From positions 1-10,320 of the forward strand of contig JALWUZ010000765.1 in assembly GCA_027079895.1 (NCBI GenBank): 10,320 nt of DNA, in the 5' to 3' direction. Positions 1-5,183 of the stretch are shown here, piece after piece (positions within the stretch are counted from its first letter, which is position 1; each line of letters starts with the position of its first letter). The translations under genes were made by a program, and so were the position numbers. The stretch is from Anaerolineae bacterium. Its GTDB lineage: Bacteria > Chloroflexota > Anaerolineae > B4-G1. Under the pieces are notes generated by a model. The model saw only the letters and a program-made list of their open reading frames with translations, ran no database searches and had not been told where the DNA came from.

Positions 1-696
1 CGTCTCGGTGTCCACGCAGGGGGGGAGGAAGAGGATGCGCCCGTCGTAGCCGTAATCCTCCACCAGCGAGCGGCGGATGGTGGCGGAGGTGGCGGCGACC
101 CCGTCCGTCTCCGGCAACATCTCGCTCTCGATGGCGATGCGCTCGGCGATGTGCAGCCCGGCCCACCGCTCCGGGGCGACGTTCCGCTTCTTGATCGCCC
201 CCAGCGAGTGCGGCGTCCAGACGTGCATAACCCGCCGCGGCAGCGTCCGGTTGAGGCGCACCGCGATGGCGAGCCCGTCCCAGTAGTGGGAGAGCAGCAT
301 GGCGACCGGCTGCCCCTCGGCGGCCAGGAAGTTTTCCAGCGCGGCGGTCAGCGCGGGGATGCGGGGGGCCATGTCCTCCTTGCGGACGAACTCCGCCAGG
401 CCGTCTTCCAGGTAGAGGATGCGGCGGTGGGCGTCCTTGTAGCGCAGTCCGCGCCGGGGTTCGCCGGTGACGGGGTGCGGATAGCCGCCGCGGTTCACAA
501 TCGTGACCTTGAATCCCAGGGCGGCCAATTCGTCGCTGACGCGGTTGACGAACACGTTCTGCCCGCCAGTGTCCGGGAGGCCGGGCATAATCTCCCACTG
601 GTGGATGCCGTGATTGGTGATCATCAGCACCTGGTCGCGGGGCGCGGCGAGGAAGGCGCGGTGGAGTTCGGGGTGGTCAACGGGGCACGTCGTCAT
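1..696 (-). CDS. GT4 glycosyltransferase, sucrose-phosphate synthase-like (N-terminal part)
   Basis: This frame runs open from an ATG at 694-696 off the left edge, giving 232 residues of a longer protein. What is visible is the N-terminal half of a GT-B glycosyltransferase of family GT4. The PDTGGQNVFVN motif (residues 41-51) is the donor/acceptor loop typical of sucrose synthases and sucrose-phosphate synthases. WTPHSLGAIKKR (160-171) matches their HSLG-x-K signature. The stretch around RIAIESEMLPETDGVAATS (186-204) matches the helix before the interdomain hinge, and FLPPCVD (223-229) leads into the missing nucleotide-sugar domain. Family knowledge suggests transfer of a hexosyl unit from a nucleotide sugar, in the cytosol; the true acceptor cannot be read here. 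The gene begins 2 nt after the stop of the hydrolase gene. Its purine-rich ribosome site (GGGGGAG) lies in that gene's last codons, so coupling is likely. A related GT4 enzyme of other specificity is possible. Confidence 0.85.
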   Translation of the reverse strand, partial: MTTCPVDHPELHRAFLAAPRDQVLMITNHGIHQWEIMPGLPDTGGQNVFVNRVSDELAALGFKVTIVNRGGYPHPVTGEPRRGLRYKDAHRRILYLEDGLAEFVRKEDMAPRIPALTAALENFLAAEGQPVAMLLSHYWDGLAIAVRLNRTLPRRVMHVWTPHSLGAIKKRNVAPERWAGLHIAERIAIESEMLPETDGVAATSATIRRSLVEDYGYDGRILFLPPCVDTET

Positions 697-698
697 CG

Positions 699-2813
699 CT
701 ACTCCCCCCTCAAAATCAGCGGCAGATACAGCCGCGCCACCGGCCACAGTCCCAGCGTCGGGTAGGTGCGGCTGTAGACCGACCCCCAGGTGATGGTGAG
801 CGGTATCCGCCGCTCGTACCGCCCGTCGAAGGCCGCCGCCCGGAGGAGGTAGGGCTGCTGCGAGTGTCTCACCACCGCCCGGAGCGTCCAGGGGCGGGTG
901 ATGACCGGCGTCACGACGTCCTGCCCCGTGCCGTCCAGCAGGTGGAGCGCGACCTGGGTCAGAGTGATCTCCTTGTAGATCAGGGAGGCGGTCCCGCTGA
1001 TGATGTCCCAGACGCCGTTCCGGTTGTCGTCGGCGAAGAAGGTGGTGACGCTGACCGCCACCGTCCCGGTCAGGTTGAGCGTTACCCAGGCCTGGGGCGC
1101 GTCCGGCCAGGGAGCGCGGTTGCCGACCCGGTCGGTGGCCCGCGAGCGGAAGTAGTAGGTGTGCCCCGGCTCGCCGACGAACCGGGCGGACGTGACCACC
1201 GTCCCGACGAGCCAGTCCGCCCACAGGCCCGCCGCGCCGTCCCGCACCTGGAGGTCGTAGGAGGCGATGCCGGACTGATTATCCCGTCCGCCCCAGGCGA
1301 CGGTGATTGACAAGGCGGTGGTCATCGGCGGCAGCGGGCGGACGGTGGAGGTGGGGGGCAGGTTGGACTCCTCGCTCTCCACGAGAATGAGCGGGTCGCC
1401 GCCGATGATGTAGTCGTCGGGGTCGGAGACCAGGTTGGCGGTCGCGCCGGGCAGGTTCAGGAGGTAGCCGGTGGTCGTCGTGAGGACGGCGGTCGTCCCC
1501 TGACGGGTGACGAGGGTCGCCGTCGGCAGCGCGGCGGGAAGGGTGTAGGTGGCCGGGGTCGGGGACTCGTTCCACAGGACGCTGACCCGGCCGGAGGGCG
1601 TGCCCCACAGGGTGACAGTGCGGACGGTGCCGCTCAGGGCGCGGGTGACGAAGGTCGGCGAGACGAGGTGGGTCGCGGCGACCTGGTAGGCGACGTAGCC
1701 GGGCCGCAAGGTGCGGTCGTTCCGAATCAGGCCGAAGTACTCGCTCATGTCGGCGTCGTGGGTGCGGAAGAACATGTACCGCGCGACGCCGGCGGCCCAA
1801 CTGTTGGCGTAGGACTGGATGACGTAGGCGGCGGCCTCCTCCTGGGTAGCGGCGTAGTCGTACTTCGGCTGGGAGGAGACGTGGGGGTCGCCCCACACCG
1901 GGACGCCGGTCTCCGTCACCCAGATCGGGTGGTCGTCCACTCCGTAGGCGGCCATCCCGCTGCGGATGTTTTCGATTTCGTCGTAGAGGCTGGAGGCGCG
2001 GCTGTAGAGATGTACCGACATCACGTCGAAGAAGTGGTTGTTCTGGTCGGCCAGCGGGTCGGAGTCGAGGGTGTTCAGCACCCAGCGGTAGTAGGACTGG
2101 TTGGCCCAGTAGTGGAGGCCGCCGAAGAGGACGGTGCAGTCAGGGCAGGCCGCTTTGGTCGCCTGGTAGCCGACTTTGAGCAACTGGGCATAGTCGTTGG
2201 AGGTGCCGCTCCAGAAGTAGTCCCACTCCGGCTCGTTCCACATCTCCCAGTGCTTCACCCGGTCGCCGTAGTGGGCGACGACGTGGTAGACGAAATCGCC
2301 CCAGTAGTTGCCGGGGTGGTTCCAGGGGAGGTCAAGGCCCCGGGGCGGCGACGAGAAGGCGGTCGCCCCCTGCGGCGCGAGTCCGGCCCCGCCGGGGAGC
2401 GGCGCGTACCAGCCCGGCGGGCGGTCGGCGAGGGAGGGCGGAGACGCGCCGCCGGTCTGTGCGGTGGCGGCCCAGTCCGGCGTCCAAAGCAGGATGCCGA
2501 TGATGTTCAGATGGGCGGCCCGCAGGTCGTTCACCAGCCCGTCGTGGGGGCCGAAGTTCCAATCGTCGTCGCTCGGTTCGATGGACGGCCAGGCGAAGTC
2601 GAACCGGTCCCAGCGGGAGCCGGCGTCGTAAGCCAGCGGGACGAAGGGGCGGGTGGAGCCGTCCGCGTAGAAGGAGTAACACAGCCCGGCCCGCCCGTCC
2701 GGGTGCTCGACCGGCGGGAGCGGCGCGGTGTCGGCGGAGGCCAGCCCCGCCGTGAGCAGCAGTCCCCCGGCCAGCCCCAGGAGCAGCGACAGGAGGAGGT
2801 GGCGGCGTCCCAT
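699..2813 (-). CDS. Secreted clan GH-A glycoside hydrolase-like protein with fibronectin-like C-terminal region
   Basis: This is a 704-residue exported protein. Residues 1-27 form a signal peptide: GRRH, a leucine-rich core, and an ASA cleavage site before D28. Residues about 40-385 look like a TIM-barrel hydrolase of clan GH-A, nearest to GH39/GH5-type cellulase or beta-xylosidase families. HWEMWNEPEW (188-197) supplies the NEP acid/base, Glu194. WVTETG (298-303) supplies the likely nucleophile, Glu301. MSVHLYS (265-271) matches a late barrel strand. A beta-rich region follows, then a fibronectin type III-like domain (about 495-580, with DNQSGIASYDLQVRDG and YYFRSRATDRVGN). A last domain contains ADDNRNGVWD (594-603), which resembles a calcium-binding or Sdr-type loop. 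The protein ends RLYLPLILRGE, a tail I associate with secreted Chloroflexota proteins. The start has a strong GGGAGGTG site and lies 1 nt after the upstream stop. The substrate is unknown. Confidence 0.82.
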   Translation of the reverse strand: MGRRHLLLSLLLGLAGGLLLTAGLASADTAPLPPVEHPDGRAGLCYSFYADGSTRPFVPLAYDAGSRWDRFDFAWPSIEPSDDDWNFGPHDGLVNDLRAAHLNIIGILLWTPDWAATAQTGGASPPSLADRPPGWYAPLPGGAGLAPQGATAFSSPPRGLDLPWNHPGNYWGDFVYHVVAHYGDRVKHWEMWNEPEWDYFWSGTSNDYAQLLKVGYQATKAACPDCTVLFGGLHYWANQSYYRWVLNTLDSDPLADQNNHFFDVMSVHLYSRASSLYDEIENIRSGMAAYGVDDHPIWVTETGVPVWGDPHVSSQPKYDYAATQEEAAAYVIQSYANSWAAGVARYMFFRTHDADMSEYFGLIRNDRTLRPGYVAYQVAATHLVSPTFVTRALSGTVRTVTLWGTPSGRVSVLWNESPTPATYTLPAALPTATLVTRQGTTAVLTTTTGYLLNLPGATANLVSDPDDYIIGGDPLILVESEESNLPPTSTVRPLPPMTTALSITVAWGGRDNQSGIASYDLQVRDGAAGLWADWLVGTVVTSARFVGEPGHTYYFRSRATDRVGNRAPWPDAPQAWVTLNLTGTVAVSVTTFFADDNRNGVWDIISGTASLIYKEITLTQVALHLLDGTGQDVVTPVITRPWTLRAVVRHSQQPYLLRAAAFDGRYERRIPLTITWGSVYSRTYPTLGLWPVARLYLPLILRGE

Positions 2814-2814
2814 C

Positions 2815-3045
2815 TCACACCTCCCGCAGGAAACGCTTGAGGGCGGTGAGGGCCGCCCGCAGCAACTCGTCCCCCAGGGCGGCCATGTGGATGTCTATGA
2901 AAATCTCCTCCTCCGGGATGCGCTCGTCCAGTTTCTCGATCTCCTCGTGGAAGATGCGGATGAGATCGTCCTCGTGGTCATCGAGGAACTGGTAGAGGTC
3001 GTTTTTGGTCAGGCGGAAGGCGGCCTCACGGACGAAACGTCTCAT
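2815..3045 (-). CDS. Small charged hypothetical protein (76 aa)
   Basis: The product is a 76-residue protein I do not recognise. It begins with a basic stretch (MRRFVREAAFRLTKND) and continues with an acidic segment (DDHEDDLIR, EEIEKLDERIPEEE, residues 22-47). It ends in a predicted amphipathic helix (LLRAALTALKRFLREV). There is no signal peptide, membrane segment or cysteine, so a mostly helical cytosolic protein is likely. Support for a real gene: a perfect AGGAGG (3051-3056) sits 5 nt before the ATG, a near-consensus promoter lies about 40 nt upstream, and the stop is 1 nt from the start of the secreted hydrolase. It is the first gene of that transcription unit, so it may be a regulator or accessory protein, but nothing in the sequence gives a function. 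Confidence 0.72.
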   Translation of the reverse strand: MRRFVREAAFRLTKNDLYQFLDDHEDDLIRIFHEEIEKLDERIPEEEIFIDIHMAALGDELLRAALTALKRFLREV

Positions 3046-3083
3046 CGGAACCTCCTGGGTAGTGGGGTCGGCAAGTGTCCGGT

Positions 3084-3112
3084 AACATAGCCTAACTTCG
3101 GCATTTTGTCAA
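3084..3112 (-). promoter_or_regulatory. Strong sigma-70-type promoter of the carbohydrate operon
   Basis: On the minus strand a perfect TTGACA (3107-3112) is followed after exactly 17 nt by TATGTT (3084-3089), four of six matches to TATAAT. The expected start, near 3077, leaves a short leader with AGGAGG at 3051-3056 before the 76-residue protein. This makes the genes to the left an independent transcription unit. Confidence 0.72.
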
Positions 3113-3161
3113 ATCCGCGTCTGCGGCCCTAATGCTTTCAGTTCTTACGTTTACGGTCAAA

Positions 3162-3212
3162 GGGGTAGGCGATAGCATTGGGGGTAGGCGATGGCATTGC
3201 CATCGCCTACCC
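3162..3212. repeat. REP-like element: tandem 19-mer followed by its inverted copy
   Basis: The 19-mer GGGGTAGGCGATAGCATTG (3162-3180) is directly followed by a copy with one change (3181-3199). The second copy overlaps its own inverted complement. The stretch 3182-3212 is thus a perfect palindrome of two 15-nt arms around one base, able to form a hairpin with a tight loop. There is no T run on either side, so it is not a canonical terminator. Its form and intergenic place resemble repetitive extragenic palindromes. Confidence 0.7.
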
Positions 3213-3270
3213 GACTCCCTTCCACAGCGAATGCACCGGCTCGATCGCCGGCCCCCCGTCGTGGACGGGC

Positions 3271-3309
3271 AAAAAAGGTGCGACGCATCCTCCCTCCAAT
3301 GCGTCGCAC
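3271..3309 (-). terminator. Intrinsic terminator of the signalling/oxidoreductase operon
   Basis: On the minus strand GTGCGACGCAT (3299-3309) pairs perfectly with ATGCGTCGCAC (3278-3288) across a 10-nt loop. One C and then six T residues (3271-3276) follow. This is a complete Rho-independent terminator about 50 nt after the stop of the FAD/Fe-S gene. Confidence 0.85.
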
Positions 3310-3325
3310 TCGTGAAGACAACACC

Positions 3326-3349
3326 GGTGCGACGCGCGGGCGTCGCACC
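3326..3349 (-). repeat. Hairpin with the same core as the terminator
   Basis: GGTGCGACGC and GCGTCGCACC form a perfect 10-bp stem with a 4-nt loop, 11 nt after the stop of the FAD/Fe-S gene. It shares the nonamer GTGCGACGC with the terminator stem but has no T run of its own. It may stabilise the mRNA 3' end, or it may take part in alternative pairing with the terminator. Confidence 0.75.
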
Positions 3350-3360
3350 CCGTCGAAACC

Positions 3361-4776
3361 TCACCTCATCGCCACCTTCTCCACCGCCTGGATGATTTTG
3401 TAGTAGCCGGTGCAGCGACACAGGTTGCCGCTCAGCCCGGCGACGATCTGCTCACGGGTCGGATGGGGTATCTCCTCCAACAGGTTCGCGCTCGCCATGA
3501 CGAACCCCGGTGTGCAGTAGCCGCACTGTACCGCCCCCTCCTCGACGAACGCCTGCTGAACGGGGTGCAGTTCCTCCCCGCGTGCCAGCCCCTCGACGGT
3601 GACGATGCGCGTCCCGTGCGCTCGCGGGGCCGGCACCAGGCAGGCGAGCACCGCGATGCCGTCCATCCACACCGTGCAGGCTCCGCACTCCCCCTCGTCG
3701 CACCCCTCTTTCGTGCCCGTCAGCCCCAAGTCCTCGCGCAAAACGGTCAACAGCGTCTTGCCGCCCGCCCCGCGTATGATGACGTTCTCTCCGTTGACGC
3801 TGAACTCGATCGGCTCGTCCCCCTCGTCCCGGTGGCGGACGGTGCGTCCGGCCAGCGGGGGGAAGTGGCCCTGGGTACGCCCCCACAGCCGCGGCTGCTC
3901 CGGCTCCTCCTCGTCCGACGCGGCGTCGTCCCGCAGGGCGACCAGGGCCCGGCGCACCAGCACCCCGACGATGTGACGGCGGTAATCCGCACCGGCGCGG
4001 ATGTCGCTGATGGGGGCGACGGCCTGCGCAGCCAGTTCGGCGGCTGCGGCGACCGTTTCGTCGTCCAGAGCGTGCCCCACCAGCGCGGCCTCCGCCTCCG
4101 GGGCGCGGATGATCGTCGGCGCGACGCTCCCCAGGGTAATCCGCGCCTCGACGACGGTCTCCCCGTCGAAGGTCAGGAGGGCGGCGGCGTTGACCAGCGC
4201 GATGGCGTGGGCGCGTCGCAGCCCCAGTTTGACGAACCGTCCGCGCTGTGCGGCGGTCAGCGCGGGGAAGGCGACGTCCACCACCATCTCGTCGGGGGCC
4301 AGGGCGGTTTGTCGCACCCCCTGGTAGAAGTCAGGGAAGGTGAGCGTCCGTTCGCCGCGCGGCGAGCGCAGCGTCAGCCGCGCCCCCAGGGCCCACAAGG
4401 CGGTGATGGTGTCGTTGGCCGGGGAGGCCGTGACCAGGTTGCCGACGACGGTGCCGCGATTGCGCAGTTGCGGCGTGCCCACCTGACGGCAGGCCTGGAC
4501 GAGTGGTGCGCCGTACTCCGCCACCAACTCCGAGGCCGCCACCTGATTGTGCGTCACCGTCGGGCCGATGTGAATCCAGCCCGCCTCGTCCCGCTCGATC
4601 CGGTCCAGTCCCCTGATGCGGGTCACGTCCACCAGCACCGGAGACTGGCGGGTGCCGCGCCGCAGTTCGATCAACAGATCAGTCCCGCCGGCGATGAGAC
4701 GGGCCTCCGGCGCATGTTCCGCCAGCAACCGCACCGCCTCGTCAATCGCGGTCGGGGTATAGTAGGTCTGCCACAT
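3361..4776 (-). CDS. Fused FAD-binding / [2Fe-2S] subunit of molybdenum-hydroxylase type (CoxM-CoxS-like)
   Basis: This 471-residue protein joins two subunits that are usually separate in CO dehydrogenase/xanthine dehydrogenase-type enzymes. Residues 1-175 are the FAD-binding domain: AGGTDL (29-34) and TVVGNLVTASPAND (109-122) are the two flavin-contact loops, the second differing from the usual TIGGN. Residues about 178-282 are the flavoprotein C-terminal domain. An acidic linker follows (about 283-322). Residues 323-471 are the iron-sulfur subunit. Cys359, 364, 367 and 379 form the plant-type cluster (CDEGECGAC). Cys418, 421, 453 and 455 form the second, helical-bundle cluster (CGYC and CRC). 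In the family these pass electrons from a molybdopterin site through both clusters to FAD. I chose the ATG at 4774-4776, 4 nt after the preceding stop and just behind AGGGGTGAG; an upstream ATG at 4831-4833 would add 19 unrelated residues inside that gene. No molybdopterin-binding large subunit is in the window. Confidence 0.92.
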   Translation of the reverse strand: MWQTYYTPTAIDEAVRLLAEHAPEARLIAGGTDLLIELRRGTRQSPVLVDVTRIRGLDRIERDEAGWIHIGPTVTHNQVAASELVAEYGAPLVQACRQVGTPQLRNRGTVVGNLVTASPANDTITALWALGARLTLRSPRGERTLTFPDFYQGVRQTALAPDEMVVDVAFPALTAAQRGRFVKLGLRRAHAIALVNAAALLTFDGETVVEARITLGSVAPTIIRAPEAEAALVGHALDDETVAAAAELAAQAVAPISDIRAGADYRRHIVGVLVRRALVALRDDAASDEEEPEQPRLWGRTQGHFPPLAGRTVRHRDEGDEPIEFSVNGENVIIRGAGGKTLLTVLREDLGLTGTKEGCDEGECGACTVWMDGIAVLACLVPAPRAHGTRIVTVEGLARGEELHPVQQAFVEEGAVQCGYCTPGFVMASANLLEEIPHPTREQIVAGLSGNLCRCTGYYKIIQAVEKVAMR

Positions 4777-4780
4777 AGAC

Positions 4781-5137
4781 TCACCCCTGCTTGAACACTT
4801 CGGTTGTCTTGTAGTAGATGCTCCCGTCCTCACGCGGGATGGGCTCGTCGAAGGTCATCAACTCGGCCTCGATGAGGAAGTGGAACCGCTTGCCGTCGCT
4901 CGCCCGGAAGATGTAGGGCACGCCGTCTTCATCCCGCCGGTACGAAAATCCGGCCGGGAGCGGGTACAGCCGGGCCAAGTCGTCGAACGTCTTCACGTCC
5001 GGGTCGTCCACGATGTTATCCCCCAGGGGGAAGTCCGGCTTGCTCTTCACCCGTGGCCGCTGCGGTGCGCTGGGCTTGGGCGCGGCGGCCTTCTTTTTCT
5101 TCTCCTTCTTGCCGAAGAGACGACTGAAGAAACCCAT
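4781..5137 (-). CDS. Small hypothetical protein with basic amphipathic N-terminus (118 aa)
   Basis: This protein has no family I recognise. Its N-terminus MGFFSRLFGKKEKKKK looks like a short amphipathic helix followed by a lysine cluster, a pattern often used for peripheral attachment to the inner membrane face. A flexible Ala/Pro/Lys linker (about 17-34) follows. A compact domain (about 35-118) contains NIVDDPDVKTFDDLARLYPL, FSYRRDEDGVPYIFRASDGK and a C-terminal KTTEVFKQG. The domain is polar and rich in aromatic residues, with no cysteines or transmembrane segment. I chose the ATG at 5135-5137 because GGAGGTGAC (5141-5149) lies at ideal distance; the ATG at 5180-5182 has no such site and adds an unlikely leader. 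It sits between the second hybrid kinase (46 nt) and the FAD/Fe-S gene (4 nt), so it is probably co-made with the latter. A tether or adaptor role is a guess. Confidence 0.78.
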   Translation of the reverse strand: MGFFSRLFGKKEKKKKAAAPKPSAPQRPRVKSKPDFPLGDNIVDDPDVKTFDDLARLYPLPAGFSYRRDEDGVPYIFRASDGKRFHFLIEAELMTFDEPIPREDGSIYYKTTEVFKQG

Positions 5138-5155
5138 CGTGTCACCTCCACCGTC

Positions 5156-5176
5156 GCGTGCGGGCTGCCCGCACGC
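5156..5176. repeat. Perfect inverted repeat between the second kinase and the small protein gene
   Basis: GCGTGCGGGC (5156-5165) and GCCCGCACGC (5167-5176) are exact complements around a single T. In the RNA this would be a very stable hairpin. It lies between the kinase stop (5184) and the ribosome site (5141-5149) of the 118-residue protein. No T run follows, so it looks more like an mRNA stability or processing element, or an operator, than a terminator. Confidence 0.7.
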
Positions 5177-5183
5177 CATCACG

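Larger units (their letters stand above)
3046..3360. other. Gene-free spacer between the two transcription units
   Basis: This 315-nt spacer holds, in minus-strand order, a hairpin, the intrinsic terminator, the REP-like palindrome, the promoter and the ribosome site, each listed separately. Short open frames exist on both strands, but they run through these palindromes and resemble no protein I know. I see no further gene here. Confidence 0.75.

Noticed and set aside
1668..2840. A 390-codon plus-strand open frame opposite the hydrolase
   Set aside because: It is an antisense artefact of GC-rich coding. The minus strand has a signal peptide, catalytic motifs and a strong ribosome site.
3162..3349. 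CRISPR-like array
   Set aside because: There are only two 19-bp direct repeats with no spacer between them, and the other repeats are inverted hairpin arms, so the layout does not fit a CRISPR.
3092..3421. Short open frames on both strands in the spacer
   Set aside because: They cross the terminator, the REP-like palindrome and the promoter, overlap the end of the FAD/Fe-S gene, lack convincing ribosome sites and have biased, domain-free products.
3463..4794. A 443-codon plus-strand open frame opposite the FAD/Fe-S gene
   Set aside because: The minus-strand product has intact flavin and iron-sulfur motifs; the plus-strand product is Arg/Gln/Gly-rich and matches nothing.
5182..5182. Upstream ATG as start of the 118-residue protein
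   Set aside because: It would overlap the inverted repeat and lacks a ribosome site, whereas the ATG at 5137 has GGAGGTGAC at good distance and yields a sensible N-terminus.
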